Of a stretch of 59,551 bases of DNA, positions 41,550 to 49,971 are shown piece by piece. Location: contig NZ_AMZN01000111.1 in the NCBI RefSeq assembly GCF_000331535.1, positions 1 to 59,551 on the forward strand, read 5' to 3'. The stretch's first letter is position 1, and every line of letters starts with the position of its first letter. The stretch is from Fulvivirga imtechensis AK7 (GTDB lineage Bacteria; Bacteroidota; Bacteroidia; Cytophagales; Cyclobacteriaceae). Under the pieces are notes generated by a model. That model did not search any database. It was not told where the DNA came from and was given only the letters and a program-made list of their open reading frames with translations. Made by a program: the position numbers and the translations under genes.

Positions 41550-42867
41550 GGCCAGGTTTGAAATGCTCCTGCAATGGATCCCGGAACGTTTTCATAAGTA
41601 TTTTCAAAATGTTTCCTGGCTGCTCTTTGAAAAGGTCTTTACCCTTTTCGTGGCCATGGTGGTGGGTATCTATATCGCCAGGTACCTGCAGCCTGAGCAA
41701 TACGGCCTTTTAAATTATGCCATCAGCTTTGTAGGTATATTTTCTGCATTCGCAACGCTGGGGCTAGACCAGATCATCGTACGTGAGCTGGCTAAAGATA
41801 TGGATCAGAAGCACGATCTGTTGGGAACCAGCTTCATACTAAAGCTGGCAGGGTCGTTGGTGCTGCTTGCGGTCCTTTCCGGGGTGCTGATATTCATGCA
41901 GAATGAAAGGTTTACAGCTATTCTTATCGTCATCATTGCCACTGCCGAGATCTTTAAGGCATTCGAAATTGTAAATTGTTTCTTTCAGGCCAAAGTACTC
42001 TCCAAGTATGTGGTTAAAGTCCAGTTGCTTGTAAATATGGGGAGCAGCCTGGCCAAGATCGTGATGGTCTATTATCAGGCGCCACTGATCTGGTTTGCCT
42101 GGGTTATCCTCGTTGCTGCCGTGATGAATGCCCTTGGATATGCTTACATCTACAAGAAGAAAGAGGGCACGCTACTAAAATGGAGCTTCAATAAAACGCT
42201 GGCAATAAGCCTTCTTAATGAAGCCTGGCCGCTTACGTTGTATGGCATTGCCCTGCACACCCAGGCCCGGATTGATCAGGTGATGCTGGGTAAGATGCTG
42301 AATAACTATGAGGTTGGGCAGTACTCTGTAGCGCTGAAGATCATAGAGATATTCGGGTTTATCCCTATGGTGGTCATGAATACTTTTACCCCGGCCATTA
42401 CCAAGGCGAAAAAGATGAGCAACGAGCTCTACGACAGCCGGCTGCTAAACTTTTACCGGTTAATGTTCCTGCTGTTCATTATTGTGGCTATTCCCCTGTA
42501 TTTTCTGGCAGATGGGATCATTGTCTTCCTTTACGGAGCTGAATATCAGGCGGCAGGAGTGCTTCTTTCCTTATTTGCGATCAGGTTGTTTTTTACAAAC
42601 ATGGGTGTGGGTAAGTCAGTCTTTATCGTTAATGAGAGCTTATTTAAATATTCTTTGGTAGCCACTATTATTGGGGCATCTATCAACATAGCCGTCAATT
42701 ACTGGCTGATACCTATCTATGCCTCTACAGGCGCGATTATAGCTACTATTGTTTCTTTTACCATAAGCATTTTCGTGCTCGATCTCTTTTTTGCCGATAC
42801 AAGGAGAAACCAGAAGCTCATTTTTAAGGGCATTTTCTCGTTCTGGAAGTTAAATCATGTTACGTGA
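41527..42867 (+). CDS. polysaccharide flippase (Wzx-like, MATE/MOP family)
   Basis: Inner-membrane flippase predicted to move lipid-linked repeat units across the membrane. It is about 446 residues with 12-14 hydrophobic segments, starting with VSWLLFEKVFTLFVAMVVG and YGLLNYAISFVGIFSAF and the family motif LGLDQIIVRELA. The start is uncertain: ATG 41527 overlaps the wzc end by 23 bp, while ATG 41563 lies just after the wzc stop with a purine-rich AGGCCAGG region; either fits. It overlaps the next gene by 11 bp. Together with the polymerase at 46106 it defines a Wzx/Wzy-dependent pathway. Confidence 0.9.
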   Translation: MAQHTSHKARFEMLLQWIPERFHKYFQNVSWLLFEKVFTLFVAMVVGIYIARYLQPEQYGLLNYAISFVGIFSAFATLGLDQIIVRELAKDMDQKHDLLGTSFILKLAGSLVLLAVLSGVLIFMQNERFTAILIVIIATAEIFKAFEIVNCFFQAKVLSKYVVKVQLLVNMGSSLAKIVMVYYQAPLIWFAWVILVAAVMNALGYAYIYKKKEGTLLKWSFNKTLAISLLNEAWPLTLYGIALHTQARIDQVMLGKMLNNYEVGQYSVALKIIEIFGFIPMVVMNTFTPAITKAKKMSNELYDSRLLNFYRLMFLLFIIVAIPLYFLADGIIVFLYGAEYQAAGVLLSLFAIRLFFTNMGVGKSVFIVNESLFKYSLVATIIGASINIAVNYWLIPIYASTGAIIATIVSFTISIFVLDLFFADTRRNQKLIFKGIFSFWKLNHVT

Positions 42868-44122
42868 CGAATGGCCTATGATAGCGTTAAAACCACAACC
42901 AGATTTTGATTTCCGTTGCCCTCGCTGCCATGCTCAGATACAGGCAACAGTGGAGGAAGTAAAAATAGGCGGTATGCACTCTTATATCGACTGCACATGC
43001 AGGCATTGCGGGTTTCCTTTTTACCAGATGCTGCCTGTCGGACATCATGTGGAGGTGCCTTTTACAGTAGCAGTAGACGATGGGGAGATTTATCATGGCC
43101 ATAAGGATTATAAATGGCTGGAAGAAGTGGTGAAGCAGTCATTTCCACTCGCAGGGCAGGAAGTATCTATCGAGAAGCGAATTTTCAAAGCACACAATGA
43201 TGTAGTCATTTTAAATACACTCGACTTTTTATACGGACATTCACTACTCAAGCTCTACAATGCCCAGCACCACCTGGACCGCAATCCTTCAACGGGGCTT
43301 GTCCTCATTATATCTAAAGCGTTCGAATGGATGATCCCGGCCGGATGTGCGGAAGCATGGATAGTAGATCTTAAACTGGGGGAGCTGAGAAAAGGCTACA
43401 CCGCTATTGCGGAATTTGTGTCTGCGCAGCTTCAGAGGTTTGACAGAGTCTATCTAAGCTATGCCTACTCGCACCCTGATTTTACCAGAGTAGACATAGC
43501 CCGCTATACGGGGGTAGAGCCCTTCCGCATCGAAAATTTCACCCACACTACACCGCGTATAACCTTTGTGCTCCGTGAGGATCGCTGGTGGCATCCACAC
43601 CGGGCCGATTACTGGTTTTACAGGGCTTGCCGAAAATCAGGCTGGCTGAAGGTGGGAGGGAAGTTGCTCTCAATGCGGCAGAAGCAGTTGGTAGAAAGTA
43701 CGATCAGGTATGTTAAAAACGAGCTTACCGAAGCAGAATTTTTTATTGTCGGGTTTGGAACCACAGGTAACTTTAATGGGAATACTCATGACAGGCGTGT
43801 GAACAGCCTCAACGGAGATATTGAAAGAGAGTGGTGTAAAATATACAGCAAAAGTCATGTGGTAGTGGGTTTTCATGGCTCCAATATGCTGTTACCCACT
43901 GCTTTTGCAGCAGGCTGTGTCGAAATACTTCCTGAAGACCGGTTCGGAAATATGGTTCAGGATATATCAGTGCGCTATCACGACAGGCAGCAACTGTTTT
44001 TCTACCGGTTTGCCGACCAGTACACGCAGCCTTCCCGAGTTGCCGGTAAGATCGTGGCAATGATCAGAGACTATGAGAGTTATCATCGGAATATGTGTAA
44101 GCATGTGTACACCTCCACCTGA
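42857..44122 (+). CDS. zinc-ribbon protein with GT61-like C-terminal part
   Basis: Protein of 421 residues, only partly recognised. The N-terminal 65 residues carry a zinc ribbon with two Cys pairs (FRCPRCHAQ and CTCRHCGFP). The C-terminal half ends with VVVGFHGSNMLLPTAFAAGCVEILP (about 335-359 region), which is reminiscent of the GpHGA...E motif of GT61/DUF563 capsular glycosyltransferases. The middle has HPDFTRVDIARYTGVEPFRI. A glycosyltransferase role is therefore possible; the zinc ribbon is odd for that group and could mark a recruiting or regulatory module. It overlaps the flippase by 11 bp, so it is cotranslated within the polysaccharide operon. Function unproven. Confidence 0.7.
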   Translation: MLRDEWPMIALKPQPDFDFRCPRCHAQIQATVEEVKIGGMHSYIDCTCRHCGFPFYQMLPVGHHVEVPFTVAVDDGEIYHGHKDYKWLEEVVKQSFPLAGQEVSIEKRIFKAHNDVVILNTLDFLYGHSLLKLYNAQHHLDRNPSTGLVLIISKAFEWMIPAGCAEAWIVDLKLGELRKGYTAIAEFVSAQLQRFDRVYLSYAYSHPDFTRVDIARYTGVEPFRIENFTHTTPRITFVLREDRWWHPHRADYWFYRACRKSGWLKVGGKLLSMRQKQLVESTIRYVKNELTEAEFFIVGFGTTGNFNGNTHDRRVNSLNGDIEREWCKIYSKSHVVVGFHGSNMLLPTAFAAGCVEILPEDRFGNMVQDISVRYHDRQQLFFYRFADQYTQPSRVAGKIVAMIRDYESYHRNMCKHVYTST

Positions 44123-44144
44123 TGATAGAGATCAAGTGCCTTTA

Positions 44145-44188
44145 ATGATGAGCATCATGGATAAATTAAATACAGGAAGTGAATTTTA
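44145..44188 (+). promoter_or_regulatory. Crp/Fnr-like operator before first glycosyltransferase
   Basis: Perfect palindrome ATGATgagcATCAT at 44145-44158. After 22 nt comes GAATTTTA (44181-44188), a 5/6 match to TAAYTT. It would give an internal promoter starting near 44192, 13 nt before ATG 44205. Confidence 0.55.
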
Positions 44189-44204
44189 ATGAAAATTACC
44201 GACT

Positions 44205-45122
44205 ATGGCTATAGCTTCTTCAGGGATGAAATTCCGCACACCCGTTTTGATGGTGATTTTCAACCGGCCTGACACTACCCGGCAGGTTTTTGAAGCCATA
44301 CGTCAGGTGAAGCCTCCCCGGCTATACATTGCGGCAGACGGTCCCAGACCCCACGTACTATCTGATGCTGCAAAGTGTAAGGAAACCAGGAAAATAATCG
44401 ATGAGGTAGATTGGGAGTGTGAGGTTAAAACGCTGTTTCGAGAGACTAATCTCAATTGTGGCGTGGCTCCCTCATCTGCTTTTACCTGGTTTTTTGAACA
44501 TGAGGAGGAAGGTATCATCCTTGAAGACGACTGTCTGCCATCTCAAAGCTTTTTTTGGTACTGTCAGGACCTTCTGGAGCGATACCGGGATGATTTGCGG
44601 GTGATGCATATTGGAGGTAATAATTTTCTCCATGGTTGGCAGCACGATCAGGACTACTCCTACTATTTCTCCAGGAGCGGTTATGTCTGGGGTTGGGCCA
44701 CATGGCGTAGAGCCTGGAAGCTGTTTGACTTTGATATTTCCCTTTACCAAAAGCTAAGGGCCAAAGGATATTTTGACGGCTTTTTTATGAATCCGCTGGA
44801 ACGGTTTTACCGGCTAAGGAAGTTTGACCTTACGGTAGCCAGAAGAGGTACGGTAGACTGGTGGGACTATCAGTGGGAATTCGCCCGCTTTATCCATTCC
44901 GGTCTGGCGATTGTGCCACAAAAAAACCTGATCAGGAATCTGGGCTTCGGAACAGACGCAACACACACTACCAATGGCAAAAGTAAAAATGCTGATATGG
45001 TGGCTCTGGACCTGGAGATGCCGCTGAAGCATCCGCCATTTGTGGTGAGGGATGTTGTTTCTGACAGGAGGTCCTTCCAAAATCTGATCAAAGAAATAGT
45101 CCGTTCGAAAATAAAAGTTTAA
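44205..45122 (+). CDS. glycosyltransferase, GT-A fold (paralogue 1)
   Basis: Cytosolic nucleotide-sugar transferase of 305 residues. The N-terminal strand LMVIFNRPDTTRQVFEAIR and the metal/nucleotide-binding ILEDDCLPSQSFF (about 104-116) place it among GT-A type enzymes resembling the GNT-I-like group. The conserved YVWGWATWRRAW lies in the middle. It shares these motifs and overall layout with the gene immediately downstream (45126), pointing to a tandem duplication. ATG 44226 is an alternative start. The donor and acceptor sugars are unknown. An operator/-7 box pair precedes it, so it may start a second transcript in the polysaccharide locus. Confidence 0.85.
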   Translation: MAIASSGMKFRTPVLMVIFNRPDTTRQVFEAIRQVKPPRLYIAADGPRPHVLSDAAKCKETRKIIDEVDWECEVKTLFRETNLNCGVAPSSAFTWFFEHEEEGIILEDDCLPSQSFFWYCQDLLERYRDDLRVMHIGGNNFLHGWQHDQDYSYYFSRSGYVWGWATWRRAWKLFDFDISLYQKLRAKGYFDGFFMNPLERFYRLRKFDLTVARRGTVDWWDYQWEFARFIHSGLAIVPQKNLIRNLGFGTDATHTTNGKSKNADMVALDLEMPLKHPPFVVRDVVSDRRSFQNLIKEIVRSKIKV

Positions 45123-45125
45123 CAG

Positions 45126-46106
45126 ATGAAAAGCACAGCTTCTGAAGTATCTCTTAAGGCACCCGTCCTTTTTTTAGTTTTTAACCGGCCGGAGGTTACC
45201 TGGCAGGTGTTCGAAGCCATCAGGCTGGCAAAGCCCCGGCAACTTTTTGTAGCAGCAGATGGTCCGCGAAATGACAAACCCGGAGAAGCGGAGACATGCA
45301 GGAAGGTCAGGGAAATAGCTACTGATGTGGATTGGGAGTGCGAGGTGAGTACCCTGTTTCAAAAAGAGAACCGGGGCTGTGGTGAGGCAGTCTCTGAGGC
45401 TATCACTTGGTTTTTTTCGCATGTGAAGGAGGGAATTATATTAGAAGATGATTGCCTTCCTGCGCTGGATTTCTTCCGTTTCTGCTCCGAAATGCTCAGG
45501 TGTTACAGACATGACACACGCATAATGCAGGTAGGTGGAAATAACCTGTTGCCGCTGAAGCATCGTGACCATGAGTACTCTTACTTCTTTTCCAATCATA
45601 ACTACATCTGGGGCTGGGCTACCTGGAAACGGGCCTGGGACCTCTTTAGTTATGATATGAAGTACTATGAAAAAGTGGGTGAAAAAAGATATCATGACCA
45701 GTATTTTCAGTCATTTGACGAGCAGGATTATTTCCAATATGTATTTGACAGGACGTATTCCGGAGCAGACTATCTCACATCATGGGACTACCAGTGGCAG
45801 TATACCAGAATGCTCAATGCCGGCCTTACGGTGGTGCCATCTAAAAATCTGGTGGTCAACCTGGGGTTTGGTAAGGATGCTACACACACCGTAAGTAATA
45901 ATGCGATCATCAACAGCATGAAGCTGGAGCCAATGGATTTCCCATTGAGGCATCCTGAGTTTGTAATGGTGGACCGGCACATGGATAGTGCAATATTCAA
46001 GCGCCTTTTTACTACCCGCTGGTCACGCACAAAGCAAAGGATTAAAAGAATAGTACCCAAAGGATGGCTGGAAGGTGGGAAGAAATATTTTAATCTGCTA
46101 TACTGA
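45126..46106 (+). CDS. glycosyltransferase, GT-A fold (paralogue 2)
   Basis: Protein of 326 residues, paralogous to the preceding gene along its length: both contain FNRPxxTxQVFEAIR, DVDWECEVxTLF, GIILEDDCLP, IGGNNxL/VGGNNLL and YxWGWATWxRAW, and both end with a GFGxDATHT motif. The acidic EDD near residue 111 is the likely metal and nucleotide-sugar site. It extends the shared core with a basic C-terminal tail (RWSRTKQRIKRIVPKGW) that may touch the membrane. It starts 3 nt after paralogue 1, and its stop overlaps the start of the polymerase gene (TGATG). The two probably add different sugars of the repeat unit. Confidence 0.85.
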   Translation: MKSTASEVSLKAPVLFLVFNRPEVTWQVFEAIRLAKPRQLFVAADGPRNDKPGEAETCRKVREIATDVDWECEVSTLFQKENRGCGEAVSEAITWFFSHVKEGIILEDDCLPALDFFRFCSEMLRCYRHDTRIMQVGGNNLLPLKHRDHEYSYFFSNHNYIWGWATWKRAWDLFSYDMKYYEKVGEKRYHDQYFQSFDEQDYFQYVFDRTYSGADYLTSWDYQWQYTRMLNAGLTVVPSKNLVVNLGFGKDATHTVSNNAIINSMKLEPMDFPLRHPEFVMVDRHMDSAIFKRLFTTRWSRTKQRIKRIVPKGWLEGGKKYFNLLY

Positions 46107-47398
46107 TGATGTATAAAAAGGATATCATTAACGCACTGTTTGTTGCCAGCTTTCCTGTGTTTGGCATAGGGTCCTATATTTCAGCTTCAAAAAGCCCTTC
46201 CATGGGATACCTTATCTCGGCCATGCCATATGCGCTTATTGTGCTTTTTTATCTGACCGACCTCATTTATCGTAGGGAATTGCGCATCAGAGTGAATGCC
46301 TGGTACCTGTTGATGGCGCTGTTCCTGATGTCAACAGTAGCATCTCTATTTATCGCACTTGGGAAAAACCTTCCCGATACTACAAGATCACTCACCCTGG
46401 CCAGATCGATACTCATTTTGATGCCTTTTCAGGCGTTTGTGGTGGTTCATCTATACAATGAAAAGGAGCGCGAACTCGTCAGGCTGACTTTTATTAGCCT
46501 GAGCTTGCTGTTACTGGTCAATCTGGCAGGCTATTTTGTCCTGGGGCTTAGCAACTATCTGCACGGTATCGAAGGGCGGGTTAGTTTTCCTTTTGTTGAT
46601 GGGATATACAGTGGGGCGTGCCTGGTAGCCGTGCTGAGCATTATGCTCTTGTATTACTTCCCTTTTGCACGAAAACACATTGGGTGGTTAACCGGATGGA
46701 TCTTGTATTTCTCATTGAACCTTGTTCTTCTTTTTATGATCAATTCCAGACTGACCACTCTTATCTTTATTGTGGTAATGCTTCTCATCCTCTTGAAGGC
46801 TGTCAGTAGCGTAAAAAGTGTCTATTGGGTGTCAGTTTTTACCTTACCTATTCTTCTCAATACCGGGCTGCTCATCTATAAATTATTGAATTTACCGGTG
46901 TTCGCTGCCATACTACAGCGAGTGGACCTTATTGATGTCAGTACATTTAATGGCAGGGCGTTTCTCTGGCAGGACGCATTCAACTGGCTGCTTTACGACC
47001 AGCGTGGCCTGTTGCTGGGCAATGGTTATCGCGGACACTACTTTCTGGATATCACTTCCAATGTAGCACAGTTATGGAATGAACAGGAAGCATATCATTT
47101 GCATCTGCACAGTACTTCACTGGAAATTTTAGTCAGTCAGGGGTTGGTCATGCTGATCATTTTTTTACTCCTTTTTTATAAGGCATTAAAACATTACAGG
47201 CAGGCGCTCGGAGGAAACCAGGAAATGGGAGCGCTTCTGGCCGTCTTGATATTCCTGCTGTTCATCATGCAGGTGGATACATTTCTGTACCTGGATAGCC
47301 TGGGGGCAGTCATTTTTAGCTGGTTGCTATCATTCATGGTAGTTGATAAGCCCGGTAATGATCAGGAAGCCATAGCGAAAATAAACAAATGGACTTAA
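46106..47398 (+). CDS. O-antigen/exopolysaccharide polymerase or ligase (Wzy/WaaL-like)
   Basis: Integral inner-membrane protein of 430 residues with about ten to eleven hydrophobic segments. A long periplasmic loop between about 285 and 345 contains FNGRAFLWQDAFNWL, GNGYRGHYF and HLHSTSLEIL. Such a loop, with Arg and His near GxGxxGH and HxHS, is typical of the Wzy_C polymerase/ligase domain. It likely joins flipped repeat units on the periplasmic side. Its ATG overlaps the stop of the preceding glycosyltransferase. It completes the Wzx/Wzy/Wzc/Wza set in this locus. Confidence 0.88.
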   Translation: MMYKKDIINALFVASFPVFGIGSYISASKSPSMGYLISAMPYALIVLFYLTDLIYRRELRIRVNAWYLLMALFLMSTVASLFIALGKNLPDTTRSLTLARSILILMPFQAFVVVHLYNEKERELVRLTFISLSLLLLVNLAGYFVLGLSNYLHGIEGRVSFPFVDGIYSGACLVAVLSIMLLYYFPFARKHIGWLTGWILYFSLNLVLLFMINSRLTTLIFIVVMLLILLKAVSSVKSVYWVSVFTLPILLNTGLLIYKLLNLPVFAAILQRVDLIDVSTFNGRAFLWQDAFNWLLYDQRGLLLGNGYRGHYFLDITSNVAQLWNEQEAYHLHLHSTSLEILVSQGLVMLIIFLLLFYKALKHYRQALGGNQEMGALLAVLIFLLFIMQVDTFLYLDSLGAVIFSWLLSFMVVDKPGNDQEAIAKINKWT

Positions 47399-47411
47399 TA
47401 TTTTTCAGCAG

Positions 47412-48251
47412 ATGATATCGATAGTTATTCCCGTACATAACAGAAAGAAGTTTACAAGAAACTGCCTGCTTTCTTTGGAGCGGCAAACAGTGCATGAGCA
47501 TAATATAATTGTAGTTGATGATGGTTCTACCGATGGTACAGGCGAGATGCTGGAGCATGAATTTCCGGAAGTGACGGTAATTACCGGGAATGGAAACCTG
47601 TTCTGGACGGCAGCCGTCAATTTGGGTATCAGGCATGCACTGGTTGCCGGTGCAGACTATGTAATGACACTGAACAACGATACTATCGCTGCCGTAGATT
47701 TTATGGAAAAGATGTTATATAGGTCGGCAGAAGAGCCTGATGCGCTGCTCGGAGCGCTGGACATAGATTTTGGGACATTAAAACCCTACTATGGCGGTGA
47801 GGTTACACATCAGGTATGGAATACCTCCAGGTATCTTCTGCAAGAACTGGAAGAAAAAGACTGGAAAGGGCTTCATGAAGTTTCTCTTTTTCCGGGGCGC
47901 GGACTGCTCATACCCAGAGTTGTTTTTGAAGCCATAGGTCTCTTTGAAGAGGAGAAACTACCCCATTACATGGCCGATTATGACTTCACGGTATTGGCCA
48001 GGCGCAATGGCTTTAAAGTTTACTGTAATTATGATGCCCACTTGTTCACCTACCCTGAGGAGGGTGGTGATCATAAGATCAGAAAAAAAAAGAGCCTTAG
48101 AAACTATTACAATCACCTGTTTAGTATTAAAGGTGGTGGCAACCTGCGCAACTTCACGATCTATACCCTGAGAAACTCCCCGGCAGGGTTAGTGCCGATG
48201 CACCTGATAAAAGGCTATGTGCAGCGTGTTTTTGGCTATTTAATTCATTGA
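47412..48251 (+). CDS. glycosyltransferase family 2
   Basis: Cytosolic or peripheral GT2 enzyme of 279 residues. The N-terminal motif SIVIPVHNRKKFTRNCLLSL, the nucleotide-binding VVDDGSTDGTGEML (about 35-48) and the metal-binding TLNNDT (about 90-95) are clear. The later GRGLLIPRVVFEAIGLFEEE and MADYDFTVLARR are typical of rhamnosyltransferase-like GT2 proteins. A rhamnosyl donor is only a guess. It lies 13 nt after the polymerase gene and 1 nt before the next glycosyltransferase. Confidence 0.9.
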   Translation: MISIVIPVHNRKKFTRNCLLSLERQTVHEHNIIVVDDGSTDGTGEMLEHEFPEVTVITGNGNLFWTAAVNLGIRHALVAGADYVMTLNNDTIAAVDFMEKMLYRSAEEPDALLGALDIDFGTLKPYYGGEVTHQVWNTSRYLLQELEEKDWKGLHEVSLFPGRGLLIPRVVFEAIGLFEEEKLPHYMADYDFTVLARRNGFKVYCNYDAHLFTYPEEGGDHKIRKKKSLRNYYNHLFSIKGGGNLRNFTIYTLRNSPAGLVPMHLIKGYVQRVFGYLIH

Positions 48252-48252
48252 A

Positions 48253-49509
48253 ATGAAGCTGCTGATCTCTGCATACGCCTGCATTCCCGACCGGGGTTCC
48301 GAACCCGGTCATGGCTGGCATTGGACTTTTGGTAATGCCGTGCTGGGGAATGAGGTATGGTGTTTTACCACAAAAGAAGGAGAGGAGGCGATCAGAATAG
48401 CATTGAAGCGTAATCCCTCACTAAAAATACATGTAGAGTTCGTTGAGGTGCCAGGTTGGATCAACTATTTATACCGTTTTCAACCTTTCGTATACCTGCA
48501 TTACCTGGTGTGGCAGCATAAAGCAGCCAAAAAAGCCGCTGTGCTCGATAAAGAAATTGATTTTGACCTCCTTCACCATGTGACTCTGGGTAGTTTGCAA
48601 CTGGGGTCGGGGCTGTGGAGACTGAAAAAGCCTTTTGTGTTCGGCCCGGTCGGAGGAAATAACTTTGCGCCTGTTGCGTTTAAAAAATATTTTGCCGGAG
48701 GTTGGCATATGGAGATTTTCAGGAGGTGGACCAGCAATTTGCTTACCGTTTTTAATCCTGATTTTACAAAAACCATACAACGGGCGGACTTGATACTGGC
48801 TACGAACAACGATACCTTGAAAAAGGCCAAAGAGGCGGGAGGGCGGAAGATCAACCTATTTCTGGATTCGGCTCTGCCTCACCATTTTTTTTCGGAAAAA
48901 GCGCCTTTTGACCATCACCATGCTGATGTTTTAAGAATACTTTGGGTTGGGCGAATATTTGCACGTAAGGGTCTTCCGCTGGTACTGGAGGCATTGAAGG
49001 AAGTGAAGACAAGGCATATCCCCTTCCACCTGACCATCCTCGGTGATGGCAAGCTGGGACATAGGGTGAGCCAGTGGTTGCTTGACTATGGTATTCAGGA
49101 GCATGTGACCTGGCGAGGGCATGTCTCGTGGCACGAAGTAAAGACAGCCTACCAGGAGCATGATGTGTTTATGTTTTGTAGTCTGCGTGATTCCTTTGGG
49201 TCGCAGTTCCTCGAGGCTATGGCTTTCGGTCTGCCCATAATCACCCTCAATCATCAGGGAGCAGGTGATCACATCCCTTCAGCGGCTGCAGTAAAAGTTT
49301 CGGTAACAACTCCCCAATCCACAGTGAAAGAACTTGCGGAGGCAGTAGAGTACATGTACAAACACCCGCAACATCGGTATAAAATGGGGCAGAATGGTTA
49401 TGCTTTTGCCAGACAACATCAGTGGGATAGAAAAATCGGTCAGGTGAATAGGTATTATGAGGAGATTTTAGAGAGGAAGAGAAAAACCACCTCAAAAGCC
49501 CTAAATTAA
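48253..49509 (+). CDS. glycosyltransferase family 4 (GT-B)
   Basis: Protein of 418 residues with the GT-B arrangement: an N-terminal acceptor domain (ISAYACIPDRGSEPGHGWHW, with a GPVGG loop in FVFGPVGGNNFAP) and a C-terminal nucleotide-sugar domain (ILWVGRIFARKGLPLVLEAL, HLTILGDGKLG). The EX7E-type motif is seen as DSFGSQFLEAMAFGLPII. It is the last gene of the polysaccharide locus and is followed by a repeat-rich gap. No initiating sugar-phosphate transferase is encoded in the locus, so repeat-unit synthesis must be started by an enzyme elsewhere. Confidence 0.92.
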   Translation: MKLLISAYACIPDRGSEPGHGWHWTFGNAVLGNEVWCFTTKEGEEAIRIALKRNPSLKIHVEFVEVPGWINYLYRFQPFVYLHYLVWQHKAAKKAAVLDKEIDFDLLHHVTLGSLQLGSGLWRLKKPFVFGPVGGNNFAPVAFKKYFAGGWHMEIFRRWTSNLLTVFNPDFTKTIQRADLILATNNDTLKKAKEAGGRKINLFLDSALPHHFFSEKAPFDHHHADVLRILWVGRIFARKGLPLVLEALKEVKTRHIPFHLTILGDGKLGHRVSQWLLDYGIQEHVTWRGHVSWHEVKTAYQEHDVFMFCSLRDSFGSQFLEAMAFGLPIITLNHQGAGDHIPSAAAVKVSVTTPQSTVKELAEAVEYMYKHPQHRYKMGQNGYAFARQHQWDRKIGQVNRYYEEILERKRKTTSKALN

Positions 49510-49517
49510 AATCAAAA

Positions 49518-49568
49518 GTCATTCTGAGGCAACCAACAACTTCAGTTGATTTTGTTGATAATGACAAG
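49518..49568. repeat. dispersed GTCATTCTG-type repeat
   Basis: GTCATTCTGAGGCAACCAAC through GTTGATAATGAC, related to 56448-56521 (GTCATCCTGCCTGTCC ... GGATAATGAC). The ends are inverted (GTCAT / ATGAC). Confidence 0.6.
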
Positions 49569-49639
49569 TTAACCGAACGGCCTTGAGGAAATGGCGTTAA
49601 GAATTTCAATGCCACACGTACACTTTATAAATCACACTG

Positions 49640-49932
49640 TTTGAGCCCCGTTGTTTCAAACGGGGCGAGTTTGTGATTTGTTATCACAAGCACTGAAATT
49701 TAGCCATTTGCTCACGGCCCTTGCTCCGCCATAGCGACTACGCGAAGGATCGTAGCCAAAAATAGCCCGGTGTCTGAACGGTTCAAAACCGTCTGACACC
49801 TAGCACAAGCAGTCATCGGCTTAAAACCTCTATGGTTTGCCAAAACTGGGAATCAAAAAATCGCTTTCTGAAGAGCTGGCCAGAGTTCATAGCCAGGAAA
49901 GCTTTACCAGTCCTTCCAGGCTTAGTAAAGAA
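49640..49932. repeat. repeat cluster: hairpin, REP-like palindrome, degenerate interspersed repeat
   Basis: GCCCCGTT-gtttc-AAACGGGGC is a hairpin around 49644-49666 inside a longer inverted TCACA...TGTGA. 49672-49725 is an inverted match of 14925-14978. 49769-49800 is a REP-like palindrome (GGTGTCTGAACGGTT...AACCGTCTGACACC). 49896-49932 is a degenerate copy of the hairpin repeat (GGAAAGCTTTACCAGTCC). This fills the 49510-49971 gap; no gene seen. Confidence 0.75.
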
Positions 49933-49971
49933 GGCTTTGGTCTTCGGCCTTCCGACCTAAATTTCTCATAT

